This document shows, piece by piece, positions 1-27,271 of a stretch of 64,000 nucleotides of DNA. A program made the position numbers and the translations under genes. The stretch covers positions 10,999,277 to 11,063,276 of the forward strand of contig NC_089281.1 of the NCBI RefSeq assembly GCF_963678975.1, in the 5' to 3' direction. Each line of letters begins with the position of its first letter. Position 1 is the first letter of the stretch. The notes beneath the pieces are model-generated. The model ran no database searches. It saw only the letters and a program-made list of their open reading frames with translations, and was not told the DNA's origin. Source of the stretch: Dysidea avara. Lineage: Eukaryota > Porifera > Demospongiae > Dictyoceratida > Dysideidae.

Positions 1-521
1 AGACTGTTGCCTAATAATACAAACCGTTTTCAAAGAAAAAATTCTCATTTTGCTTTACCCACAATAGAACCAGCAATGGTAAAAAGAACAGCAAAATCAT
101 TACCTTCATTGATGACCGAAGAGCAATTAGAAACTTTAAGACAAGCAGCATCAAAAAATGATCTCTTTGATTCTGACTTTGAGGAGCACAAAGGAGACCA
201 ACAATCCATATATGGTGTTGCTCCATTAGTGTATTTTAGACCTTCATTGCCTAGTAGTAATGACATTACTACCATCACTGAAGAACTAGGTAAGTTTTGT
301 AATACTGAATACTCATAAATTTAGTATACGTGTGCATGATTTTAGACCTTGCTACATCAGTGAAACCACTAAAATGTCTCTGCACTATATCATTGTCAGA
401 ACTAGAAGAATTTTTGAGCAATAATGAACAACAGAAAGAGCAACACTCCAGCATTGGATCACATCGTTCAAGTATTGATTCACACCGTTCTAGCACTGGT
501 TCAATAAATTTACTTGTATAA
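1..521 (+). CDS. PPIP5K: PPIP5K copy 1, 3' end only (last two exons)
   Basis: This is the C-terminal tail of a diphosphoinositol pentakisphosphate kinase whose body lies left of the window. Two exons are visible: 1-289 (open from base 1, ending in phase 1 before GTAAG) and 346-521 (stop at 519-521). It is identified by homology to the complete copies downstream: a KR-AKSLPSLM stretch, then LATSVKPL and a C-terminal serine-rich run with repeated HRSS units. The catalytic domains are not in view. The closest relative in the window is the broken minus-strand copy at 40.8-42.2 kb, which shares the donor context after EELG. An AATAAA lies at 523-528, just after the stop, but may be too close to be the real polyadenylation signal. 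I cannot tell whether the rest of this copy is intact. Confidence 0.8.
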
Positions 522-1874
522 TAATAAATACTATACTACACACAAGTTACACAACTATAAACTCGAGCACAATAGCACCTTGCATTTAATGCATTTAATC
601 TGTATGTGACTAGCATAGCTATATCATAACTATATCATATGTAACAGGTAGCTATATCATAGCTAAACAAGAAAGTTTTATAATTAACCAATTAGTTACA
701 GTGGGCATGATTCCATGTAAATTTACTGATAGCAAAAACGTTTCTACGGTGGTTGATTCCAGAATATTTATTGCAAAATTTTCACAGAAAATTTCCCGTT
801 TTCTCAAAACTTTCTCGGAACTTTGATTTCAAATTTTTATGCCAATCCTTAAACACTAAAATACTGCATGTGTGGTCATAACACTAACATTAATGAAGTT
901 GAACATATTCAAAGATATAAACAGCCATGTATTCAACAGTTTCAGTGGTCCAACAGCAAAACAGCAATGCTACACACATGCAAGCAAGTGCATGGTCATC
1001 CCTGGAACAAAAAATAATCAGTTTCCATCATAGCTCACCATTTTTAAAATCATGATCACTCATTGATTCAGATCCATTTCTACTTAACTTTAGGCCATAT
1101 ACTGTCAGCAAATATAATGCCTGCACTATAGCTATTATGGATCTGTGGATCTCTTTGTCACGAGATATCTTAAACCATTATGTATAATACCTGTAGCTCA
1201 TGCATGTACTATTATGATGTAATGTGTGCATTAGAGGTTTGTATCAGTTTTAAAAGTTACAGTAGATAGCTAAATAACTATATTGCAGATTATTATAGAA
1301 TGCTTTCTCTTCATCTTTAATAGTTGAATCATATGTATAGGAAGTACCGGCAGCCTGCCTGCCTATATAATCTGTGCCAGCTATATAGTCCATAATCTGT
1401 GCCAGCTATAGTCCATTCAAATTATAGACTGCTCTATTAGAGTATTTAGTGCAGAGTGACTGCTCTAATGATGTGTTTCCATCATTGTAGTGGGTGGATC
1501 TAGACAATGCTGCAAAGATATTTGTCAGGCATTTTCCATTAGTTTTTTAATTGTTCCCTAGAATTCTACTTACCCATGCATGCAGTAAAATTGCATAACT
1601 TTTGGAAAAGTTTTGTGAAACAAGAAATCATACAAATTTTGAGGAAATTATTGAGAATTTTTTTTTAAAATGGGTAATTTTTGATAAATATCCTGGAACC
1701 GCGGTCACTGCCTACGTTTCCTATAAGTAGATGTGGTTTTGCAGATACTGAAGTTCAACACACCGTGAATCAAACAATTATTTGGGATACTTAAACTTGT
1801 AATATAGCTGTTCCCCCTGCTTTAAGATTTCTAACATTGATGAAACATTTGAAAATCTAAAGTAGCTCTAATTA
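522..1874. other. Intergenic, no gene seen
   Basis: No coding exon is recognised. A stretch near 700-755 resembles 36790-36850 (a dispersed repeat). The near-palindrome CTCTATTAGAG occurs at 1432-1442 within a longer motif (1427-1447) that recurs elsewhere in the window. Confidence 0.6.
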
Positions 1875-2253
1875 GGCCACTCCAATTGGTAATTATGTTT
1901 CTGGTCCTTTGAAAATGAGTCCTAGGTGCGGGCGGGCGGAATTTAGCAACAAAGCAACAATGAAGTGACTGCTCAATTAGAGTACTTTTGTGATTTACTG
2001 ACTGTTCTATTAGAGTATATCGATCTGTACTATGCATTATGTCCATTTCTTGCAGGTTTTCACTGATAAAATACAAATTATGGTTAGATTTAGCATACTT
2101 GTTACAGCCCAATATTTGTTTCTGAAATCCAGGTTTTTCAAAAAGCTGATGCGGGCATTTTACTCATGTATCTCGTGTATTTCTGAAATTTAACATTCTC
2201 CAAAAAAGGATGCGGGCGGTTGACCAGAAACATAATTACCACTTGGAGTGGCC
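1875..2253. mobile_element. PIF/Harbinger-like MITE
   Basis: A 379-bp element bounded by inverted repeats of about 34 bp. The left end reads GGCCACTCCAA and the right end TTGGAGTGGCC, and both continue through the shared inner sequence ATTATGTTTCTGGTC. It is flanked by TTA on both sides (1872-1874 and 2254-2256). A 3-bp TTA duplication with GG-starting termini is typical of PIF/Harbinger elements. There is no transposase; it carries two copies of the CTCTATTAGAG-type motif (about 1965-2028). Confidence 0.7.
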
Positions 2254-2256
2254 TTA

Positions 2257-2933
2257 GCTATAGCACAATCTTGTCACTGATCTTTGTTTAGCCGGCTAGC
2301 TGCTTCCAGGCCTGAGATTTGTGTGGGGAATCGCATGCAAAAGTAGATAACAATAGGTTTTATAGTATAGGTTATGACTTTGATGGCTTTGCTGGCTATC
2401 TGTTTGATGTGGCCATGCAGTCAAGGTTCATCCGGGGCAGTCCGGCAGTATTGGCATATGGTCGTATTAGTATAGTTAGCTATGGCTTTTCAAGCTGACC
2501 TTTTCATACTTTGAGGGTCAGTGCTGAACACAACTGCCATTGAAAATATTCACTGAACCGCTATAGCACCTGAATAAACAGCAATAAACACCCCTACATT
2601 CGGGCAAGCTTGGCATATTTCTAGACAAAGGATGAAAGAAATGACGCTTGTTATGGGAATCTGCAGTGTAAAACGTAAAAAGGTACGTAGAACAGTTAAG
2701 AGGCATATCATCGCTCTCCGTCCCCGATCCTAATTCTGCAAACAAGCGCATCGATTTTTTTTACGCGCTTGTACCGGTAGAACGAGTAGGTTGGTTGCCA
2801 GTGCACGTAGACTCGTTCCACTACGGTGTAAACTATCGTTTCGTTTTACGACATTATGATGGGAAGAATTAGTCGGACGTTTTAGGCTCGGACAAACACC
2901 AAAGACACGATTGTTGGTAAAGCCTTCTACAGG
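2257..2933. other. Intergenic region upstream of PPIP5K copy 2
   Basis: No exon is recognised. This interval must hold the promoter and 5' UTR of copy 2, but I see no convincing TATA box or other named element. The 2700-2900 part is richer in CpG than its surroundings, which would fit a promoter. Confidence 0.4.
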
Positions 2934-18379
<15,446 letters not shown>

Positions 18380-18898
18380 CCATTTGTATTGTATCATATT
18401 AACTTATGGCATTTTTATTTATTTGCTTTGAATGCATATATAAGTATATAAATTATCTGTAGTCACTTATTTATTATGTATGGAATATGCAAATAGTAGT
18501 AGTTTAATTGTGTAGAAACATGATCTGTGTGTATACAGACCTTTATGTCTTTACAGCTAGGTAGTAGGTTGCTTTGTAAATCAGAAAGCTAATGTGAACA
18601 GGTCTGATTGGTAAATGCAGTCAAAAGATAAATTGGTGTGTCTGGTGGTCTGCCCTCAAAAGGGCGGGAGCCCCAGTCAGATTGTAGTCTAGCGCCGCCG
18701 ACCTTTTCAGATTGCGGGACATGTAAATAATCACGTGATGTCATGAATACCATGGCAATTAAAATTTCCAACTCAGGATATTGGTTATGCGCTAAGTGCC
18801 ATAAATTGATGTAGCGTATAATGGTTCTAGTGGCAAATGGTTTTAAATGAACATAATTATTATAAGCTACTTGTTACACTAGAGTAGTTTCTGTCACC
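18380..18898. promoter_or_regulatory. Spacer between PPIP5K copies 2 and 3, presumed 3' UTR and promoter
   Basis: This 519-bp gap must hold the 3' end of copy 2 and the promoter of copy 3. A GC-richer patch at 18655-18720 is followed by TCACGTGATGTCA (about 18731-18743), which combines an E-box core (CACGTG) with a CRE-like TGATGTCA. The copy 3 ATG sits in a strong Kozak context (CACCATGG). No TATA box is obvious. Functional assignment is inference. Confidence 0.4.
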
Positions 18899-21800
18899 AT
18901 GGAAGACGGTAATTCGCGTAATGCGCAACAAGTCATGTCGCAAAGCGAAGACTCCGCCGCAGCTCGCACAGCAACGGACTCTTTTCAGGACGATACTGTG
19001 TTGGCCAGAAAAGTTGTCGTACTGGGAGTGTGCGCAATGCGTAAAAAGGTGAGTAGTATAGTTATGGCCTTTGTAAACTATTTTCTATTTGGTTTGTATC
19101 TCAGTTTGTATATAGAAAGTAAATATTGTAATTGTGAAAGCAACGTACATTTGTTTTGAGACTGAGGAAGGTTTTTCTATTTAAAGACACGTGTTGTGGG
19201 CGGTCCATGGGTGTGCGTGCATATTAAATTCCATTGTAATAAGTGTTGTGACTTCTTATGTTTGAGTTTTATAAACTATTTTAGTTACAAGCTGTCTAAC
19301 GTACCGCATGGCTATTTTTTCTGCTTCCTTGGAATTAAAGATCATGACGTAATAGAATTTAAACCTTGTAATTAGTGTGCTAACCACAAATATTATAGCA
19401 TTTCATATTTTACACAGACTAGTTCTGCTGCAATGAAGATGATGTTAAGTCGGTTATCCCAGCATCCTTGTCTTGAAACTGTTGTGTTTGAAGAAGAAAC
19501 TATTTTACATCAACCAATTGAGAAATGGCCTATCTGTAATTGTCTACTTGCTTTCTTCTCTCTTGGATTTCCTCTGGACAAGGCTATTGCATACTGGCAT
19601 CTGAGAAATCCCATGCTTATTAATGATTTGGAGTCTCAATATGATCTGCTTGACAGGTTAGTTTAACTTTTGCTAATATATGTTGAGTATTATTTTTTGC
19701 CATACAGAATTGTCGTACATGAAACGCTAGAGAGAGCTGGTGTACCTACACCAAAGTATGCTGTTCTAAATAGATATGAGAGTAGACCACAAGGTATGGC
19801 TGAGTGATTTACAACTACATCACATATCTCAGTTAGTTTTATATGCACATTGATTTTCATAGATAACACATTTTGGAAAGAAGATGAAGATACTTTACAA
19901 GTTGCTGATAAAATATTCCACAAGCCATTTGTAGAAAAGCCAGTGTCAGCTGAAGATCACAATGTTCGTATCTACTTCCCAACTGCTTTAGGTGGTGGCA
20001 GTCAGCAGTTATTTAGAAAGGTAGATGTGTGGGTACAATAAATGGCTGACTTGTGGTTTAACATTGTTGCCAATTGTGGTAACTACATTTCTTTTGTTCT
20101 GCTGTTACAGGTTAAAGATCGGTCTAGTAGGTATTCAAGAGAGAATACCATCAGAAAAACTGGTTCTTATATTTATGAAGATTTTCTTGCCACTGATGGT
20201 ACTGATGTGAAGGTGTATACTGTGGGTCCTGACTATGGTCATGCTGAAGCTAGAAAGTCACCAGTAAGTGTTGATAAGATGTGTTCACCACCTTAATGAT
20301 GGTCTACAGTGTATAGTGGGTATTTAGTACTGCTAAATTTTCCTCACATTCCATTGTGCTTCATCTATGTGGTGATGCAATTATCCATTTTCTAGGGGTT
20401 GGATGGTAAAGTTGAACGTAACAGTGCTGGCAAGGAGGTTAGGTATCCTGTAGTGCTTAATGCTACAGAGAAGTTGATAGCTCGCAAAGTCTCTGAAGCA
20501 TTTGAACAGACAGTGTGTGGTTTTGACCTACTCAGAACTAATGGAAAATCATATGTTTGTGATGTTAATGGATTCAGTCTTGTTACGAACTCACGTAAAT
20601 ACAATGAAGACTGTGCTCAAATACTTCTGTAAGTTATGATGTGTTACTTGATATCCTTAAAACTTGCTTGTGGTCAGGTAGTGAATGTTTAGTGCTTCAT
20701 AATATAGTCCATTGTGAAGTGTTTTGAAACATCTGTTTATTGTTATTACTTATTGCATCACTATAAATAATGACATGTAGGGAGATGATATTTTCTAAAC
20801 TGGCACCAGAGTTGTTCCCCAGTATATTACCATCAGTAGAGTATTTGGCTGAGGATGTTCCTGTACCAATACCAACATCAGATTCTGGGTAAGCAACTGT
20901 GTTAAGGAGATGGTGTCATTGTAATGTTTAATGTCACTCAGACTGGAGCTACGTTGTGTGATGGCTATCATTCGTCATGGAGATCGTACTCCCAAACAAA
21001 AAATGAAAATGGTGGTCACCCATGAGAGGTTGGTGGTCATATAAGAAGGGCAATGTATAATGCATTTATTTTTCAGGTTCTTCAAACTTGTTGAAAAACA
21101 TGATTTATCAAAGAAAGGAGAAATTAAACTAAAAACTCCAAGCCATTTACAGGTACAAAATTTCATAACATTTTCTAGCTAACCTGTTCCCTGCTGCACA
21201 CTCTTTTAATTGCAAACAAGCCATTTGTTCTAAAGCTATTATATACATGGCAATTGAAGGTCAAAATTCATTTGGCTGCATACTTGTAATACTATGACCT
21301 TAATAAAAACACAGTCCATTTGTTCTGCAGGAAGTGCTGGACATTGCTAGAGACTTGTTAAAAGAAATACAGACTAATCCATCAGGCTTTGGAGATACCA
21401 CAGAACTTGTGAGAAAGTTGAAGCAAACCAAAGCAGTGTTAGAAATGTAAGATAGTTCACCAGCCTATTCTGTTTGTGATTACAAGTGTTAGTCACACCA
21501 TATACGATGAAAGTTTGTTAGTTTGGTGAATCAACATGCAAAGCAGGTTGGTGGGTAAAAGTTACCACACAGCCAATATTGAACAATATAAACTGCTGAG
21601 CTCATGAGTACAGTTTGGCAAATTTGATTTGCCAAATTTGCTAAACTTTAAATCGTTCCAAACTTTCATCGTTTTAGATATTTTGTAATTGAATAGCCAA
21701 CCTGCATACCTAGTAGCTCAGGGAGTGTTAAATTTTGTACAACTTATATACTTAATTCCCTTCAAACTGTGGCTTTCCTAAATACCTACTTAGCACGTTT

Positions 21801-24800
21801 TAAAGTGTGTTTGTGTATCTTTTTCCATAGGTATGGTCACTTTACTGGTATCAATCGTAAAGTTCAGTTTAAATATGTCAGACCATTGAATGGCCACAGT
21901 GAAGGTAAATTAATGTGGTAGTTTTATTATATTTATGATTATGGTGTTGTAGCTGGTAAGGCATTACTGATGATCCTCAAGTGGGGTGGCGAGGTCACTC
22001 CAGCTGGTGAGAAACAAGCTGAAGAATTTGGTACAGCATTTCGTTGTATTTATCCTGATGGAGCTGGGGAATATGGCTCCCTACCTGGGTCAGGATTTCT
22101 ACGTCTTCACAGCACCTACCGACATGACTTAAAAGTGTACGCATCTGATGAAGGAAGAGTGGAAATAACTGCAGCTGCTTTTGTTAAGGTACTAGAGTAT
22201 TATATCTGTTGCGATAATACATTTACATGTTCTAACAGGGATTACTAGACCTTGATGGTAGTTTGGTACCCTTATTGTCTCACCTTGTAAAGACACAGAA
22301 CACATGTACTTTATTGGATAATGCTCCTGCTGCTAAAGACCTTTTAACAAAGTAAGTACAGGTAAAAATAATAAGCCCATGATACAATTTGTGGATAGAG
22401 TAAAGAAAAGACTACATGGATATATGCACACTCCAGGGAACTATGACAAGAAAAAAGTGCACATTAAATGTATTGTTTAATGGTGTATTATATACTCTTG
22501 TATTTAAGGTGGCTCCTACAAATGCTGAGTCTTTGTTAAAGGCAATTGATGCTACTGTAGATCCTGTTAAAGCTTGTGACAAATTATATGAGTGTATACA
22601 AAGACTGACATCTCAGTTGGTAGGACTACTAGGAGAACAAGATAGTGGTATGCTATATGTTTACATGAGAAGATAGCTAACATTACATCAACTAAACATG
22701 TGAGATGCCGGGCAGTTATTAAATAACACTAGTAGACCAGTGGCCTCTGTTGTTGATTTATACATTTTTTTTTTATGGAGGTGTACTTCATGAATATTTA
22801 AACACTGACCAAAGTAAACTATGTTAATTATAGCATTGATAAAAGACAACTTCACTATTACTTGTATTCAGCACGTGAAGTATACAAAGAAAAGTTGACA
22901 CGAATTTTGAGCCATCCAATCTTAGCTACATGGTTAATGTAGGGTATCGTATTTCAGTATAGTGGGGTTGGTTCTAGTGTAAAAGGTTTTTCTATGGAAA
23001 GACTAACAGGATGTATCTCATACTACTTGGTTGACATAGTAACTTTTAAAGTGGTGATGATGATACATTGTGTGGTTTGTCATGTGACTTGCTTGACCAA
23101 TTATGTGTGACAATAATAATCCTTTAGCAGTTGCTTGTAACAAGTATATACTGTATTTGGGTAGGTACAAAGGTGAACATGGTCAGAACATTTTCAAAAT
23201 ACATCTTTACATTTGTGAATGACAGTTCATATCCTCAATGTTTTGTAGTCTTGACTTTTGGACCTGACATTGTCTTTACATAGCAGTTACCTATTTATAG
23301 GTCCATGTGCAGAGGGTTGGTTCTAGTAAGCCAGAACTCTGTTTTAGATTTCTAGAGACTATGGTCTATAGAGTCTTCCTGCAACATGCACAAGTGTACT
23401 AGAGCCTATCCTCTGTACTTGCACTTGATAAGCACTATGCAAAGACAACGCCTGGGTCTGAAAGTTTAGACTATTGTACAAAATAGCACAAATGTAAAAT
23501 GTATTGAAAATTTTTGCACCTGTGTACAACCATGTCCACCTTTTCCAACTAACGTATTTTATTGTCTTGTATTAATAATTTTCAGTGTTCTTGTACAACT
23601 GTGAGAGTATACAGCTCCTGATTAAAAGATGGCAAAAACTTGAGAAGGTAATTAAAGTAACACATTATTTCATCAGTGGCAGAAGAAGCCACCAATGACT
23701 ATCAACATTGACCCAGTGGTAATAGGAAGCTGTTGACACTGTTCCATGCATAATTGCACTCACAAAAATACCAAAGTTACGGCAACAAAAGACAAAGCCT
23801 AAACTGGGACATTGAACCACCACTTCTAGATTAATACACTTCAATTCCTACCTACTTTTCTTTGAATTCTCAATGGTATTTCCATCATATAAATGTGGAT
23901 TTACAATAAAACTAACTTTCTGAAAGGTACAAAGTTAAACGTGACCTTAACCTGGGAGTATGGAAAACCCGGAATGCCAGAACAACCCAGATCAGCCAGA
24001 ACAGTGTTATTTTTGCGATTGGATCACATGTAAACACTAGCATGCCACAGATAATAAAGTTTTCCCATTTTTGAGGGTTAATTAGCTTTGTAACTTCCAA
24101 CTCTAGCTCACCTCACCAAAATCTGTAGGTAGCCCATGTCAATAGTTAATGGTGGTGCTTACTGACACTGATGGTCAGTATTAATAACCATTGCATACAT
24201 ACAGTGTACAAGTAGTATTAATTTGTATAGAGCTTATCCATTTATGTCAAACTGCGTCTTAGTAACGGTTACTAGACACCATGTTTTTGAGGCAAAAATC
24301 AATGGGCCCATGCGAGAAAATGAAACTTTCTGCAATTTTGCACAATTCAAGAAAGACTTGGGGGGAATCGCTACACCGAGTGAGTTACTTATGGTAATAG
24401 CCAATTGAAGAGCGGGAATAAAGGGGACTGGGTTAATTCAGTGGTACAAGCCAGCGAGCAGCTGGAGTTTAATGGCCCTGTTTCTTCCAGCTTCGAAGCG
24501 ATATTACTAAGCAACGAATAACAACAAATGCACCGCAGCTTTCTTATTTTCACTAGCGTTCTTCGGTTTGTAACTCACTCTTGCTTCACGCATTCACGAA
24601 GATAACCTGTATTTATATGGAAAATATTTAGTGTGACGTCAAATGGATAAGCTCTATTATTGTCTGTATAACTTTGTAATTCATGTGTTAGTGTATTTTG
24701 CCAATTACATGAAGGATTTCAAACGAGACGATGGTAAATATGATATCAGTAAAATTCCAGACATTTATGACTGTATCAAATATGACATGCTACACAACAG

Positions 24801-27082
24801 GTATACTAACTAGACTAGTAGGTCATGTACAATACTAACATGTTCTACTATCCTATAGTCATCTTGGTCTCAAGGTAGCCTATGACTTGTACATACAGTC
24901 AATGCACCTGGCAGATCTGGTGATGCCCCAAGAGTATGGCATCACTAGTGAAGAGAAAACAGAGGTTGCCTTTACCATTTGTTGTCCTCTTTTGAGTAAG
25001 ATTCAGACGGATATTTGTAACACTCTATCTGATAGTGGTAGTGATGTGATGAACAGACTAGATCCAAAGTATGTTGTTTATACAATAAACATTTTAAGTA
25101 AACCATTTAGATTTGTTGTGTAAATCAGCTATTGCATTGGTAATGTATAGCTTAGTGGTGGCTATTTTGCTATAATTACGTGTGTGTGTGTGTGTGTGGG
25201 TGCGTGCGTGCGTGTCATGGGTCATGACAGTATAAAGGCTATAGTTTTTCTAGCTAATCATATGCACTTTTCACTGATTCAAATTGGTATGTAAATGCAT
25301 AATCGTGTTAGAAATGAAGGTCAGATCTATGCAATTTAGCCATTTTAAAAGCTCATCTACCAATTTCCTAGGTTTGTTACTAGTGCTATGCAATGATTTT
25401 AGTGCATAAATTGTATTTAAAGCATATTTATAAATATCAATCACCCATGCAATTAATAAATTATTAAAATTTCAATGTTCTACTGATTGTTTATCGACAT
25501 CACAAAATCACCACTCTATATAATCAGTTATAAATATGTATAATCGTCGTTATAAGAATCACTATGCACATATCACCAATGATGAGAAAATGGTTAAATT
25601 AAGTAAAGAATTAGTTAAGAAGACATAATGACACTTCTTAATTAGGTGTGAATAATTGACTTTTATGAAAAGTTCTATAATTCACACTGTTTATACTTTT
25701 GTATTTGTTATTATTGTTTGTGTTTACATTTTTATTAGGTTATCATCTGGGGTCACCACTCCTACAAGACATGTACGAACACGCCTTTATTTTACTAGCG
25801 AGTCCCATATTCACTGTATGTTTAATGTGTTACGATATGGTGGACTATGTCAGGTAAATGCTTCAGTAATCATTAGGAGTATCCCTATCATTTCTCTCCT
25901 CTGTATTTAGCCAAGCCATCCGGAATGGGAAGAAGCAACTAAGACTTTAGAAGCTACACCAGAGTTGAATTACATGGCTCAGATTGTGTTTATGTTATTT
26001 GAAGACAAACAAGAACCAGAGGACAGTGAAGAACGTTACAAGGTTGAGATACACTTTACTCCTGGAGCAAAGGGAAGAGAAGAAATTATAGCCAGTGAAG
26101 AAAGTGTCCATTCTGCTGAGAATGCTAAAGTAGATATTTCAAAAACTTTGCTTTACACTTCATTAAAGAGACTGATACCTGAAAGTAAACGAAGACAGTT
26201 CAGTCCTATAAATTATTCCCCTTCAACAAGACTGGGTTCCACACTATCTAATGTCCAAGGTCCTTGTGATTTAGATGAACTTGTTCCTCAGAGACATAGC
26301 AAGTCAAAATCACTTCCATCAATATTTTATGTTCCACCTTCCACAAATGACACTAATGATCAGGACAGTGTGATCAGTACTCATCCTGTTGATATTACTG
26401 CACAACCAATACCTGAACTTGCTCCACTTCAGCTTAATGACAGTCCAATTAACAAGGAGCCTCATTGTAAGCAAATTTGTAGTGTTATTTGTAAAACACA
26501 TCCACACCATAGATATAATAGCATTTACTGGGATTGGAAATGGGAAGTTGCACACGTGATAATTTTATATAGAAACTATACAATGGGTGGTAAATTCCTT
26601 TGAAGCCGGTTTTGCCTTCTCTACTTCTGATTGCAGTAGACTGCTTCGTACAGTAATTACAGGTGAAGTATTATATACTAGCTAGATTATAGATTTAGTT
26701 AGTGTTTTAATATTGTCACTCCAAGTTGAAACGTTGTATTGAGCTGTGTCACACACATCTAAGGTAAACTATATAATGACACTCCAGTGATGACACAGTA
26801 CTGCTTAAAGCAATGACGCAGGACTGTACCAAACCAGCCAATGATGTGAAACATTATGTCAGGCGAAACACGGATACCCGTAACTGCAACTTCCATTCCA
26901 ATCCCAGTAAACATTATATCTATGCACGCATACATAGATACTAGACACAAACTAAATGGGATTTTTGTCCCCTTACAGTACATGGACCATCGATATCAGT
27001 TAAACCTCTACAGAGACTATTCACACTACCATTGAGCCAACTAATGTCATTTCTTCAGATGGCTATTGATAATAATCATTGA
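18899..27082 (+). CDS. PPIP5K: PPIP5K copy 3, diphosphoinositol pentakisphosphate kinase, complete
   Basis: Twenty-one exons: 18899-19048, 19418-19656, 19708-19793, 19863-20020, 20111-20263, 20396-20628, 20781-20888, 20942-21028, 21077-21152, 21331-21446, 21831-21904, 21953-22188, 22239-22351, 22399-22456, 22509-22647, 23586-23647, 24715-24800, 24859-25068, 25739-25853, 25911-26466, 26979-27082. The sum is 3159 nt, in frame, 1052 aa. Domain order is as in copy 2: ATP-grasp kinase with DVNGF (Asp318, Asn320), then the phosphatase domain with RHGDRTPK (His388) and [17 protein letters not shown]. Intron positions and phases match copy 2, so the two are tandem duplicates, but introns are mostly unrelated in sequence apart from intron 17. 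The N-terminus is about 21 residues longer than in copy 2. The last exon keeps SVKPLQRL but lacks the HRSS-rich end. Exon 14 is 9 nt shorter than in copy 2 and its boundary is the least certain. Confidence 0.92.
21505..21675. mobile_element. Small inverted-repeat element in intron 10
   Basis: The outer words CGATGAAAGTTT and AAACTTTCATCG are inverted copies, and an inner hairpin TTGGCAAATTTGATTTGCCAA sits at about 21613. It is MITE-like, non-coding and about 170 bp long. Confidence 0.6.
22648..23585. other. Intron 15 of PPIP5K copy 3
   Basis: A 938-bp intron. I see no exon, no long inverted repeat and no simple repeat beyond short A/T runs. Confidence 0.5.
23648..24714. other. Intron 16 of PPIP5K copy 3
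   Basis: A 1067-bp intron holding the MITE at 24230-24654; the rest is unclassified. The acceptor is GAAG at 24711-24714, a weak polypyrimidine context. Confidence 0.5.
24230..24654. mobile_element. MITE with TA target duplication
   Basis: A 425-bp element with inverted ends GAGCTTATCCATTT and AAATGGATAAGCTC, flanked by TA (24228-24229 and 24655-24656). There is no transposase. It lies in intron 16 of PPIP5K copy 3. A Tc1/mariner relationship is inferred only from the TA. Confidence 0.65.
25069..25738. other. Intron 18 of PPIP5K copy 3
   Basis: A 670-bp AT-rich intron with a short GT/GTGC simple repeat near 25180-25215. No exon or transposon is recognised. Confidence 0.5.
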
Positions 27083-27271
27083 ATGAATTACCTTCTGCAA
27101 TCTCCTACCCTCACAGTAAATCCCAAATGTAATAGTTAAATCCGTCAAGATCAGTTTGTAAATTATTATATCCTTTTTATACAGTACCACGTCTCCATAC
27201 AATGATTTTTATATTACATAAATGTAATACGATTATTTTGTACTGAATATCAATACAATATCTATACATTA

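Noticed and set aside
26461-26603. Read-through C-terminus of PPIP5K copy 3 ending at 26603
   Set aside because: A good donor (T|GTAAGC at 26467) and a distant exon at 26979-27082 restore the conserved SVKPLQRL tail in frame, so the read-through is less likely.
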